From positions 496,001 through 560,000 of the forward strand of contig JAIUNW010000001.1 in the NCBI GenBank assembly GCA_020161535.1: 64,000 nucleotides of DNA. The letters run 5' to 3'. The DNA is from Bacteroidota bacterium. Its GTDB lineage: Bacteria; Bacteroidota; Bacteroidia; Chitinophagales; Chitinophagaceae. Both the position numbers and the translations under genes were made by a program. Below the pieces are notes generated by a model that saw only the letters and a list, made by a program, of their open reading frames with translations, was not told the DNA's origin and did no database searches. This document shows, piece by piece, positions 44,341 to 53,261 of the stretch (positions are counted from its first letter, which is position 1; every line of letters starts with the position of its first letter).

Positions 44341-45672
44341 TTATTGACTCACTTTAAATTCCACCCTTCTATTCTTCGCTCTTCCTTCTTTGGTCGCATT
44401 GTCAGCAATCGGCTGGTCCTGGCCAAAACCAACAGCCGTTAACCTGCTTTCGTCCACTTTCTTTTTGATCAGATATGCTTTCACCGCATCGGCGCGTTTC
44501 TGGCTCAGCTTCATATTGGCGTCGGGCTTGCCGGTATTGTCTGTATTACCACCAATTTCCACTTTCAACTGCGGATACTGTTCGTTCAAAATACGTGCGG
44601 CTTTGTCGAGCTCTTTCTTCGCAACAGCAGTTAGGTTGGCACTACCTGTGACGAACTGAACAGCACTGGCATTGAATTTAGCGGCTTCCAATGTGGGGCA
44701 TCCACCATTGGTAGCAGGGCCGGCCAGATCCGGACAACGATCATCATCATCATTCACGCCATCGTTGTCGCGATCAGGAATGGGACAGCCCTGGTATTTG
44801 GCTACACCGGGCACCGACGGACATTTATCTTCTTCGTCGTTGATGCCGTCTTTGTCCGTATCAGGAATGGGGCAGCCGTCGTATTTCGCTAAGCCTGGAA
44901 TATCGGGGCATTTGTCGGCTGCATCGGTAATACCATCACTGTCTTTATCGGGGCAACCCTTCAGCGCAACAAGGCCCGCTACATCAGGACAGGAATCCAA
45001 AGAATCCACAATACCGTCGTTATCACGGTCAAGCACCACTACCACGGGTGGCGGTGGTGGCGGTATGACTTTGGCTTCGCGCGGTTTACCAATATTTCCG
45101 GCGATGCCGATGCTATGGTAAAAATGATTGGCTGTGGTACTGGTAATGCCCATCCGGTATTGAGAGTTGATGAGCAGGAAGGCTTCGTCAAAGAAATTGA
45201 CCTGCAAACCCACACCAACCGGAATGATGGCACCATAATAGCCTTTCCATTTGGAAGCGCCAACACCGGCCGACAAATAAGGCGTGAACCAATATTTATC
45301 ACTTACTGCCTTGGCATGCACCATGGCATCCCATTCCAGTAACGCACCATCGTCGCTCGATACCACCGTGCTGTTCGGCACCGGGTAATTCACGAACGAA
45401 ACACCCAGGGTAGTCGAGAAATCAAATGTATTGGTCAATCCCTTCATGTAATTGGCCGCAAAGCCAAAATTCATGTCGCTGAACTTGGCCCATTGCTTAT
45501 TGGCCAGTACATCACTAAGACTGCTTGCTTTTAACCGGGTCGGTGTTTGAAAATCATTACCAAAAAAATGAATGCCGAGCGTGGCCCGCTTCTTATAATC
45601 ATTGTCCTGTGCATGAACAAAAGAACAAGCTGTGCCAATGGCAAGTAATGACAACAGAAGGGTTTTCCTCAT
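44341..45672 (-). CDS. OmpA-family outer membrane protein with TSP3 repeats
   Basis: A 443-residue protein. Signal peptide (residues 1-21, ending FVHAQ), an 8-strand barrel at about 25-200, a poly-Pro/Val linker, then four thrombospondin type 3 calcium-binding repeats (DRDNDGIVDSLDSCPD, DKDSDGITDAADKCPD, DTDKDGINDEEDKCPS, DRDNDGVNDDDDRCPD). The C-terminal OmpA domain includes VEIGGNTDNTGKPDANMKLS and LSQKRADAVKAYL, with the peptidoglycan-binding Asp/Arg positions (KNRRVEFKV). It tethers the outer membrane to the wall. A good -7/-33 promoter lies upstream. Confidence 0.93.
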   Translation of the reverse strand: MRKTLLLSLLAIGTACSFVHAQDNDYKKRATLGIHFFGNDFQTPTRLKASSLSDVLANKQWAKFSDMNFGFAANYMKGLTNTFDFSTTLGVSFVNYPVPNSTVVSSDDGALLEWDAMVHAKAVSDKYWFTPYLSAGVGASKWKGYYGAIIPVGVGLQVNFFDEAFLLINSQYRMGITSTTANHFYHSIGIAGNIGKPREAKVIPPPPPPVVVVLDRDNDGIVDSLDSCPDVAGLVALKGCPDKDSDGITDAADKCPDIPGLAKYDGCPIPDTDKDGINDEEDKCPSVPGVAKYQGCPIPDRDNDGVNDDDDRCPDLAGPATNGGCPTLEAAKFNASAVQFVTGSANLTAVAKKELDKAARILNEQYPQLKVEIGGNTDNTGKPDANMKLSQKRADAVKAYLIKKKVDESRLTAVGFGQDQPIADNATKEGRAKNRRVEFKVSQ

Positions 45673-45690
45673 AAGTCAGATCGTTTGTTA

Positions 45691-45722
45691 CAAAAGTAAC
45701 AGAACGGCTCATAAATAGACAA
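45691..45722 (-). promoter_or_regulatory. Promoter of the OmpA/TSP3 gene
   Basis: On the minus strand a TTG at 45720-45722, a 21-base spacer and TACTTTTG (45691-45698) fit the Bacteroidota -33/-7 pattern. The -7 box lies 18 bases before the ATG. Confidence 0.6.
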
Positions 45723-46172
45723 TTATTTATTCCGGTGCAGCCCGATGCTTTCGTCGGTTTTATTAGACAATACCTCCAGCTTCACCCGGGTTAATCCCCG
45801 ACCGGTATAGCCTAGCTTTTTGGCTGCCGCGCGCGACAAATCAACCAAGCGCTGGTTTTTATGGTGCAACCGGTCATTTATTTTGACAACCACCGACCGG
45901 CGATTGCGCAAATTGGTGACCCTGACCCAGGTGCCAAGTGGCAATGCATTGTGCGCGGCCGTCAACTTTTTGCTGTCGTAAATTTCACCATTGGCCGTAG
46001 GGCGACCATTGAATTTATTGGCATAGAAACTAGCTGTTCCGTATTGGACAGCCGCTGTAGATCCCTTGCGTACTTTTGATTTGCCGGCATTCTTCGAGTT
46101 GCCAGATTGTGCGCTCACCGTTCCGGCAAACAGGAGGCAGAGCGCCAACAGTATCCGGAAAAGCGGTTTCAT
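45723..46172 (-). CDS. RlpA-like septal ring lytic transglycosylase family protein
   Basis: A 149-residue exported protein. Signal peptide (ends TVSAQ), a short basic linker, then a double-psi beta-barrel: YGTASFYANKFNGRPTANGE near residue 44, NALPLGTWVRVTNLRN near 75 and KINDRLHHKNQRLVDLSRAA near 98 (the conserved ND of RlpA). No SPOR domain is present, so it is the short form. RlpA cleaves peptidoglycan lacking stem peptides. It follows the L,D-transpeptidase gene after 3 bases, which fits a joint role in wall remodelling. Confidence 0.9.
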   Translation of the reverse strand: MKPLFRILLALCLLFAGTVSAQSGNSKNAGKSKVRKGSTAAVQYGTASFYANKFNGRPTANGEIYDSKKLTAAHNALPLGTWVRVTNLRNRRSVVVKINDRLHHKNQRLVDLSRAAAKKLGYTGRGLTRVKLEVLSNKTDESIGLHRNK

Positions 46173-46175
46173 GGA

Positions 46176-47870
46176 CTAGTGTATTAATTTGGATTTAAAA
46201 TACCTTTCTGTCAGCAGGCGATCGTCGCCATAAATATCGTCATAAAACTTGATTCGGCCATCGCTGGCATCGACCGTAAAATAGCGCAGGTAAACCGGCA
46301 CATGGTCAAAATCGGCGATCACATGTTTTTCCTGGCGGCTGATCCAGGCCTTCAACGTATCGACCGGGTATTTTATTGTATCGTCCCGAACCAGGAATTG
46401 AGACAGTTTTGACCACTCCTGTACCCGAACACAACCATGGCTCATGGCCCGGTTACTGCGTGCAAACAAGCCCCGGGCATTGGTATCGTGCAGGTACACA
46501 TCGTATTTGTTCCTGAAATTAAATTTCATGACACCCAGCGAATTGTCGTCGCCCTGTCGCTGTCGCAACAGGTAGGGAAAATTTGTTTTGCTGAGCTTCG
46601 ACCAATCAATCGTTGCCGGATTGATCACGCTGTCGTTTTTATCCACCACCATCAGGTTCTGTTTGTTCAGGTAGTTGATGTCCTTTTGTATTTTGGGCAG
46701 CATCTCCTTAAAAATGATGCTGTACGGCACCGTCCACTGGGGCGAGGTAATAAAATTTACTACCTGGCTGCTGAGCACCGGCGTGCGTGTTTTGGGTGCG
46801 CCTACAATTACTTTCGAAGCCAGGGCCACGGTATCGGCATCCATTACTTTCAGGCTAAACGCCGGCAGATTTACCCATATATAGGTAGGCGGCATGGTAG
46901 CCGGCAATTGTTTATAACGGTCAAGGTTAACCGCAATTCTTTTGAACTTATCCCAGGTAGTACTGTTCATGCTCTGCACCGTTAGGCTGGCCGCGATACC
47001 GGTGGTTTTTATTTTATTGGCTGCCTGGTATTTCTTCACGGCCTCGGCATAGCCCGATGAATCTGCATCGGTCCAGTTGGCCGATAGCAAACTATCTTCT
47101 TGCAACCGTTTCGCCACCGTACGCACAAGGGTCATCGAATCTTTGGCGGGATATTTTACATAAGTATAGTCTTTGAATGTTACACTGTCCAAAAATGCAG
47201 GCAAGGCGGCACGGATGGCCTGGTAGCCCGTCAGTTTCGGCTCTAGTGATTCCAACACAGCATAACCGCCACCGGCACTGTTCACCTGTTTCAAATAAGT
47301 GATCCGTTGTTCATTGCTGAGTGTATCGTATCGTTGGGTGATACTGTCTTTGTCGAGCCGACCTGTATACACATCGCGCAACATTTGCAGAAACCCGTCG
47401 GTAAGTAAAATATCGGAGCGTGTCCACAAGGCAATATTCTTGCGGGCAGCGGTATCAATCACGAGGTTATTTCTTTCGCGCAACAATTGCGGCAAATGAT
47501 AGTCGGATGGAAACAAGGCAAATTCGCGGCATTTACTGATCAAAAAAAACAGGGAGTCGGCCGTTGGCTTCCATTTGTCCACCGAACTCCAGATGGGCTC
47601 ATAACCCGTTTCACTGTATATACTGCGCAACAAATTATAGTTGCGCAACTGCGTGCTATCGTTCATTTTGCCGTCGGAGCCTTCCACAAAACGAAGCAGC
47701 TCCTGCATCTGCTCACTGGCTTTCACCTGCACTTCTTCCGGCTTTTCCACCATCACCACTTCCTTGGGCGGTTTGGGTTTTTCCCGGTTGCGACAAGCGA
47801 CAACAGTAAACAGACTCAGCCATACGACGCTGTAAAAAAGAGGAGTCCGGAATAAACGATATGACAACAT
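46176..47870 (-). CDS. L,D-transpeptidase (YkuD family, YcbB/LdtD-like)
   Basis: A 564-residue enzyme that forms 3-3 crosslinks or attaches proteins to peptidoglycan. N-terminal lipoprotein-like signal (VVWLSLFTVVAC), a large scaffold region, a peptidoglycan-binding-like repeat (SGYAEAVKKYQAANKIKTTG near residue 270), then the YkuD domain: PTYIWVNLPAFSLKVMD near 335 and the catalytic HDTNARGLFARSNRAMSHG with SHGCVRVQEW near 475, which holds His and Cys. Located 47 bases after aroC, perhaps as the tail of the aromatic operon, and 3 bases before rlpA. Confidence 0.92.
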   Translation of the reverse strand: MLSYRLFRTPLFYSVVWLSLFTVVACRNREKPKPPKEVVMVEKPEEVQVKASEQMQELLRFVEGSDGKMNDSTQLRNYNLLRSIYSETGYEPIWSSVDKWKPTADSLFFLISKCREFALFPSDYHLPQLLRERNNLVIDTAARKNIALWTRSDILLTDGFLQMLRDVYTGRLDKDSITQRYDTLSNEQRITYLKQVNSAGGGYAVLESLEPKLTGYQAIRAALPAFLDSVTFKDYTYVKYPAKDSMTLVRTVAKRLQEDSLLSANWTDADSSGYAEAVKKYQAANKIKTTGIAASLTVQSMNSTTWDKFKRIAVNLDRYKQLPATMPPTYIWVNLPAFSLKVMDADTVALASKVIVGAPKTRTPVLSSQVVNFITSPQWTVPYSIIFKEMLPKIQKDINYLNKQNLMVVDKNDSVINPATIDWSKLSKTNFPYLLRQRQGDDNSLGVMKFNFRNKYDVYLHDTNARGLFARSNRAMSHGCVRVQEWSKLSQFLVRDDTIKYPVDTLKAWISRQEKHVIADFDHVPVYLRYFTVDASDGRIKFYDDIYGDDRLLTERYFKSKLIH

Positions 47871-47917
47871 TCGACAGGGGTTTCGCTAGCAAGATAAGTT
47901 TTTCCGCCGCAGTCATC

Positions 47918-48916
47918 TCATCCTTTCCACACACGGGGGATGGCATTCACCTGTGCCAGCAGGTCGGCCAATACTATGGCCGTTACAGCTTCCAGCACAA
48001 CCGGCACGCGCAGCGCAATACAGAGATCGTGCCTTCCCTTCACCGAGAACGTTTCCTGCTGGTTGGTTTCCCAATTCAGCGTCACCTGGTCTTTCGGGGT
48101 AGACGAAGTCGGTTTAATGGCGATCCGAAACACAAGTTCATTGCCATTGGTAATGCCGCCTACCACGCCACCGGCATGATTGGTTTTGGTTTTGCCTTCT
48201 GCATTTTCAATGGCATCATTGTGCGCTACGCCAAACATTTTGGCGGCCGCAAAACCGCTGCCAAACTCAATGCCGCGAACGGCCGGAATGGCAAACACGG
48301 CATGTGCTAAAACGGATTCAACCGAATCAAAAAATGGCTCACCTACAGCAGTGGGTAAACCGATAACGCGACATTCAACAATACCCCCCACCGAGTCTTT
48401 GGCATCGATCGCTTTTTGCAAACCTTTCTCTATATCTGACTCACCACCTACTTCCAGTATCGTCGCATTTATAGCGATGGATGGCAACATTTTTTTGGCC
48501 ACAACACCAGCCGCAACAAGCCCTACGGTAAGACGACCACTGAAATGTCCGCCGCCCCTGAAATCTTCAAAGCCACCAAATTTTTGGTGGGCTACCATAT
48601 CAGCATGTCCCGGCCGGGGTACCGAGCGTTGCTTTTCATAATCACCCGAACGGGTATTCTTGTTCTCGAAGAAAATAGTCAACGGTGCGCCGGTAGTATG
48701 CCCATTGAACAAACCTGTTTGAAACAGCGGAAAATCATCTTCCTTGCGGGGGGTGGTACCTTTTTGGATACCGCCTTTACGGCGCTCAATATCCACCGAA
48801 AAATCATCGGCCGATAAAGGCAATCCGGCAGGCACACCATCGATGATCACACCCACGGCCGGGCCATGGCTTTCGCCCACAATGGTAACCCTGAATAATT
48901 TTCCGAATGCGTTCAT
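47918..48916 (-). CDS. aroC: Chorismate synthase
   Basis: Converts 5-enolpyruvylshikimate 3-phosphate to chorismate with reduced FMN. The 332-residue length is slightly short of the usual 350-390. The three signatures are present: GESHGPAVGVIIDGVPAGL near residue 14, a SVPRPGHADM-to-KFGGFEDFRGGGHFSGR stretch near 100-130, and RGIEFGSGFAAAKMFG near 220. A second conserved stretch is GIVECRVIGLP. It follows aroA by 3 bases in the aromatic amino acid operon. Confidence 0.96.
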   Translation of the reverse strand: MNAFGKLFRVTIVGESHGPAVGVIIDGVPAGLPLSADDFSVDIERRKGGIQKGTTPRKEDDFPLFQTGLFNGHTTGAPLTIFFENKNTRSGDYEKQRSVPRPGHADMVAHQKFGGFEDFRGGGHFSGRLTVGLVAAGVVAKKMLPSIAINATILEVGGESDIEKGLQKAIDAKDSVGGIVECRVIGLPTAVGEPFFDSVESVLAHAVFAIPAVRGIEFGSGFAAAKMFGVAHNDAIENAEGKTKTNHAGGVVGGITNGNELVFRIAIKPTSSTPKDQVTLNWETNQQETFSVKGRHDLCIALRVPVVLEAVTAIVLADLLAQVNAIPRVWKG

Positions 48917-48919
48917 GTG

Positions 48920-50194
48920 CTAGTTCGTTGTTTTCAATTTAGCGCCCAGCAAGCTGATGTGGTCATAAAAATCGGGGTATGATTTTTTGATGGCTTCTGC
49001 ATCTTCTATGCTGGTATATCCTTCTGCTTTCAAAGCGGCCACCGCGCCTGCCATGGCAATGCGATGGTCGTGGTGCGAAAACAAGTCGGCGCCTTTTACT
49101 TTGCCTGTGCCTTTTATCAGCATTAAGTCGTCTTGCAAATCGATCTCCACACCCATTTTATCAAACTCATCCTGCAATGTTATTGCGCGATTGCTTTCTT
49201 TGTGTTCAAGCCGGCTTACACCCTGGATTACCGTAGTGCCTTTGCAATAAGCAGCGAGGGCAACCAACGGTGGAAAAAGATCCGGACAATCGGTCGCATC
49301 AAACTGAAATGCTTTGAGGGATGCCGGCCGCAGGTTGATCTGGTTGGCCTCAATGCTAATGCCCGCGCCGCATTGCGACAGGGCATGTAAAATGGCTTTA
49401 TCTGCCTGGGTTGAATGTACATCGAGTCCGCGCACCGTGATATTACCGGCTATGGCACCCGCTACCAGCAGGAAAGCCCCACCACTCCAGTCGCCTTCTA
49501 CCGTATAGGTTCGTTCCCTATTTTTATCGGTCTCGCCACCTTTAAAAACAAATTTTTCGTAGTTGATATTTTCCGGCACCGGCAACCCGAAGGCATCCAT
49601 CACTGACAACGTGAGGTCCACATAGGGTTTGCTCTTGAGGTTGGTAACGGTGATGACTACCCCATTTGCACCCGAAGCGGCATAAGCAATCAACAACCCG
49701 GTCAGGAACTGTGAGCTTAAGGAGCCGTCGATACTGATGTCTTTGGGCTGCAAGGGGCCCTGCACCGTCAGGGGCAGTTTGCCTTCGTTGCTTTGCACGG
49801 TTACGCCGAGTTGTGGCAATACCGTATCAAAAAAATCCATCGGTCTGTTCAAAAGGCTGCCTTCGCCCGTGATATGAATCGGATTGCTGTTCATGGCGAC
49901 CAGCGGGGTGAACATGCGAATGCCCAAACCACTTTCACCACAAAAAACTTCTTCCTTACGGGCAAGCACACCCGCACTTTTTACTATTAGGTCGCGGCCG
50001 TCTTTACTGATATTGGCGCCGAGGGCACGGATCACCCCCATAGCGGCCTCATCATCGTTGGAGAAACCGGGATTCTTAATGCGCGTTGTTCCACCGGCTG
50101 CCAGCGCTGCGGCGCAGGCGCGTTGCATGGAACTTTTGGAAGCGGGGGCCTGGATATCACCAGATAGTACGGATGGATCGATACGAACGATCAT
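48920..50194 (-). CDS. aroA: 3-phosphoshikimate 1-carboxyvinyltransferase (EPSP synthase)
   Basis: Transfers the enolpyruvyl group from PEP to shikimate 3-phosphate. The 424-residue length is typical. Seen: QAPASKSSMQRACAAALA near residue 17, CGESGLGIRMFTPL near 84 (in place of the LGNAGTAMRPL loop of E. coli; I believe this variant is common in Bacteroidota), DGSLSSQFLTGLLIA near 157, VEGDWSGGAFLLV near 230 and FSHHDHRIAMAGAVA near 380. The variant loop lies at the PEP/glyphosate pocket. It follows aroB by 8 bases. Confidence 0.95.
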   Translation of the reverse strand: MIVRIDPSVLSGDIQAPASKSSMQRACAAALAAGGTTRIKNPGFSNDDEAAMGVIRALGANISKDGRDLIVKSAGVLARKEEVFCGESGLGIRMFTPLVAMNSNPIHITGEGSLLNRPMDFFDTVLPQLGVTVQSNEGKLPLTVQGPLQPKDISIDGSLSSQFLTGLLIAYAASGANGVVITVTNLKSKPYVDLTLSVMDAFGLPVPENINYEKFVFKGGETDKNRERTYTVEGDWSGGAFLLVAGAIAGNITVRGLDVHSTQADKAILHALSQCGAGISIEANQINLRPASLKAFQFDATDCPDLFPPLVALAAYCKGTTVIQGVSRLEHKESNRAITLQDEFDKMGVEIDLQDDLMLIKGTGKVKGADLFSHHDHRIAMAGAVAALKAEGYTSIEDAEAIKKSYPDFYDHISLLGAKLKTTN

Positions 50195-50202
50195 GCAAAG
50201 AG

Positions 50203-51225
50203 TTAGTTAAGTTCTTGTATAATTTGTCTGACTGTTTCGAGCGGAATGGTTTTGATCACGCCCTTCCCTATTTTGGACAGCAACACATAATGCAAACTGG
50301 AACGCTCGCGTTTTTTGTCGTGCTTCAACACGTCAAAAACTTTGCGGGCATTGAATATTGCATAGGTAGGCAATCCATATTGTTCCAAGACGGAAACGAG
50401 TTTCCGACTGTCTTTAAAACCCATTTCTTTTGCCGAGATATCGGCCGCATAGGTCATGCCGATGGCCACTGCCTGGCCATGCGATAGTTCATATTGGTTT
50501 TCGAGCGCATGCCCCAGGGTATGCCCGAAGTTCAACAATTTGCGATCGCCGGTTTCCCGTTCATCGCCCTGCACCACTTTTGTTTTCAGCATCGCGTTGC
50601 GTTTCACCAAGGCAGCCAGGGCTTTTTTGTTTTTCTGGTAGTAGGTAATATCGTGACTACTCAATGCTTTAAACATGGGCGCATCTTTGATACAGGCATG
50701 TTTGATGATCTCGGCAAAACCGTTTTGCCATTCTGTTATTGGCAGGGTTTGCAACAACGACACATCAAAAAAGAGAAAAGCAGGCTGACGGATAATCCCC
50801 ACCAGGTTTTTATAAACACCTACGTCGACCCCGTTTTTGCCACCGATGGCCGCATCAACCATGGCCAGCAAACTGGTGGGCACAAAGCCAACCCGAATGC
50901 CCCGCATGTACACCGATGCCACATAGCCGGTCAGGTCGGTAATCACGCCGCCCCCTATACCAATTAATGTGGTCTGCCGATCAGCTTCCATCTCAATCAG
51001 CAAATCAATAATACCATCAACCGTGGCCTGGATCTTGTATTCCTCGCCCGACTTCACCACAATGCAATTCCAGCCTTTGAGCTTGGTACCCGCCAGCGAG
51101 AAAAAATGTTCATCAACAAGTAGGATACTGTGTTTCTTGTCGGCTACCTGCGACAACCGCGACAAACTGGCGTCAAAATAATAATCGACGGTACTGTTGC
51201 CAATCCGGATGGATTTTTTTTCCAT
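50203..51225 (-). CDS. aroB: 3-dehydroquinate synthase
   Basis: A predicted 340-residue enzyme that closes DAHP to 3-dehydroquinate with NAD and zinc. Motifs: GIGGGVITDLTGYVASVYMRG near residue 95 (GGG nucleotide loop), VPTSLLAMVDAAIGGKNGVD near 120 and LNFGHTLGHALEN near 240 (zinc His). The ATG at 51225 is chosen; the longer frame starts with TTG and overlaps the upstream stop. It follows the DAHP synthase gene by 8 bases and precedes aroA. Confidence 0.95.
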   Translation of the reverse strand: MEKKSIRIGNSTVDYYFDASLSRLSQVADKKHSILLVDEHFFSLAGTKLKGWNCIVVKSGEEYKIQATVDGIIDLLIEMEADRQTTLIGIGGGVITDLTGYVASVYMRGIRVGFVPTSLLAMVDAAIGGKNGVDVGVYKNLVGIIRQPAFLFFDVSLLQTLPITEWQNGFAEIIKHACIKDAPMFKALSSHDITYYQKNKKALAALVKRNAMLKTKVVQGDERETGDRKLLNFGHTLGHALENQYELSHGQAVAIGMTYAADISAKEMGFKDSRKLVSVLEQYGLPTYAIFNARKVFDVLKHDKKRERSSLHYVLLSKIGKGVIKTIPLETVRQIIQELN

Positions 51226-51233
51226 GGGTTCAA

Positions 51234-52325
51234 TCAACTGTTCATGATCTTGTTCTGGTGGTTGATGCTTTCCATGTGCACAGCGTCGAAATAACGGGTC
51301 ACAAATTCTTTGCTCAACCCGATTTTTTCACCACGCGCATGGGCTCTTTCCAGGATCTCGTTCCAGCGATTGGTTTGGAGAATGGTGATATCGTTGTTCT
51401 TTTTGTAAATACCGATTTGTTCAGCCACTTTCATTCGCTGACCAAGAATTTGCATCAATTCATCATCGAGGTGATTGATTTGTTGGCGCAATTTTTCAAG
51501 CGCAGCATGGTAATCTTCCGAATCACTGTCTTCTTTGCGCCAGCGGATGCCGCTCAGCATCTCGGCCAGTTTCTCAGGCGTTACCTGTTGTTTGGCATCG
51601 CTCCAGGCTTTGTCAGGGTCAACATGGCTTTCGATGATGAGGCCATCGAAATCAAGGTCGATTGCTTTTTGAGCAACATCGGCAAGAATGTCCCGGCGGC
51701 CGCAGATATGTGAAGGATCATTGATCATCATCAGTTCCGGATTGCGGCGTTTCATCTCGATCGCGAGGTGCCACATCGGCGCATTGCGAAACTCGGTATT
51801 ACCGTAAGAAGAGAAGCCCCGGTGAATCAGTCCGATTTGTTTGATGCCGGCTTTGGCCACGCGCTCTACTGCACCGGTCCACAATTCAAGGTCGGGGTTG
51901 ATCGGGTTCTTGATCAACACGGGCACATCCACTCCCCGAAGGGCATCGGCCACTTCTTGCACACTAAAAGGATTCACGGTGGTGCGGGCCCCGATCCAAA
52001 GAATATCGATGTCGAAATGCAGGGCATCTTCTACTTGCTTGGCAGTAGCCACTTCAATGGCAACCGGTAGTCCGGTCAGGCTGCGGGCTTTTTGCAGCCA
52101 GGGCAGGCCCTTGGTACCAATACCTTCAAAAGAACCCGGCCGCGTACGCGGTTTCCAGATACCGGCGCGGAGTACATCCACTTTACCGGTATTGGCCAGT
52201 TGCTGGGCGGTTTCGATGACCTGCTCTTCGGTTTCTGCACTGCAGGGCCCGGAAATGATCATCGGGCGTTTTGCCCAGGCCTGCTGGGTTACTTCTTTCA
52301 TTGTTTGATTGGCGGTAGCTTGCAT
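51234..52325 (-). CDS. Bifunctional DAHP synthase / chorismate mutase (type II)
   Basis: A 363-residue enzyme that both opens and pulls through the aromatic pathway. N-terminal DAHP synthase of the type related to KdsA (residues about 20-260: MIISGPCSAETEEQV, RAGIWKPRTRPGSFEGIG, WIGARTTVNPFSVQEVA, IHRGFSSYG, INDPSHICGRRD). C-terminal AroQ chorismate mutase helix bundle (residues about 275-355: LRQQINHLDDELMQILGQRM, KVAEQIGIYKK). In homologues the mutase domain gives feedback control by prephenate. The 78-base gap after tyrA could hold a second promoter, but none is clear. Confidence 0.95.
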   Translation of the reverse strand: MQATANQTMKEVTQQAWAKRPMIISGPCSAETEEQVIETAQQLANTGKVDVLRAGIWKPRTRPGSFEGIGTKGLPWLQKARSLTGLPVAIEVATAKQVEDALHFDIDILWIGARTTVNPFSVQEVADALRGVDVPVLIKNPINPDLELWTGAVERVAKAGIKQIGLIHRGFSSYGNTEFRNAPMWHLAIEMKRRNPELMMINDPSHICGRRDILADVAQKAIDLDFDGLIIESHVDPDKAWSDAKQQVTPEKLAEMLSGIRWRKEDSDSEDYHAALEKLRQQINHLDDELMQILGQRMKVAEQIGIYKKNNDITILQTNRWNEILERAHARGEKIGLSKEFVTRYFDAVHMESINHQNKIMNS

Positions 52326-52403
52326 CTTGTAAAATTAAAAAGTCAAGAGTAAAAAGGCAAAATTGATCGCTGGTATTTAAAGATTTAGGTCGATTATTTG
52401 AGA

Positions 52404-53252
52404 TTATTTAATAATGCGGCGGATTTTATTGGCGTTTTCTATCAGTTCCTGGAGGTATTCGTAGTTTTCTTTCTCGAGGCAGCTCTTGAACTTGCGGAGC
52501 TGGCTGATGTGTTCGTTCAGCACATCCAACACGTTCTCGCGGTTTTGGCGAAAGATGGGCACCCACATGGCGGGGTTACTCTTGGCCAGCCGGACCGTGC
52601 TTTCGAAACCCGCACTCGCCATTTCGAAAATGGCCCGGTCTTCTTTTTCTTTTTCGAGCACGGTATTGGCCAACGCAAAACTGGTGATATGGGAGATATG
52701 GCTCACGTAAGCAGCATGCAGGTCGTGCGCGCCTGATTCCATTTCGAGCAGGTGCATGCCAATTTTTCCATAGAGTTTTTTCACCCAGTTTACGGCATCT
52801 GCATCACTATCGTTCGCATCACAGATGACCACGGCTTTGTTTTCGAAAGCCTGTTTCACGGCGGCCTGCGGACCGCTGTACTCGGTACCCCACATTGGAT
52901 GGGTAGCCACAAAGCGACCTCGTTTGGGATGGTCTTTGATCAGTTCCACCAGGTGCTCTTTTGTTGAACCGGCATCGAAAACGATTTGGTTGCTGATGCG
53001 ATCGAGAATTTGCGGAAGCAGCTGGTTCATCTGGTCGACCGGAATGGCCAGGATGATGACTTCGCTTTGTTGCACCGCTTCATCGAGCGGCAATATCTGG
53101 TCTACCAGGTTCAGCTCCAGCGCCCGTTTGGCATGCTCTTCACTCGCTTCCACCCCAATGAGGCCGGCAGCGATGCCTTTTTCATTCAACTGCAGGGCCA
53201 GTGATCCGCCGATCAGGCCCACTCCTACGATCGCAATTTTTTTTCGTTCCAT
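52404..53252 (-). CDS. tyrA: Prephenate dehydrogenase
   Basis: Oxidative decarboxylation of prephenate to 4-hydroxyphenylpyruvate, the tyrosine branch. The 282-residue protein starts with a Rossmann GVGLIGGSLALQL loop near residue 11, then IILAIPVDQM, DAGSTKEHLV and FVATHPMWGTEYSGP near 115 (substrate site), with a helical C-terminal dimerisation region containing HAAYVSHISHITSFALAN. No ACT or chorismate mutase domain is fused. It is flanked by the aminotransferase (10 bases) and DAHP synthase. Confidence 0.95.
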   Translation of the reverse strand: MERKKIAIVGVGLIGGSLALQLNEKGIAAGLIGVEASEEHAKRALELNLVDQILPLDEAVQQSEVIILAIPVDQMNQLLPQILDRISNQIVFDAGSTKEHLVELIKDHPKRGRFVATHPMWGTEYSGPQAAVKQAFENKAVVICDANDSDADAVNWVKKLYGKIGMHLLEMESGAHDLHAAYVSHISHITSFALANTVLEKEKEDRAIFEMASAGFESTVRLAKSNPAMWVPIFRQNRENVLDVLNEHISQLRKFKSCLEKENYEYLQELIENANKIRRIIK

Positions 53253-53261
53253 TGTTTTCGG

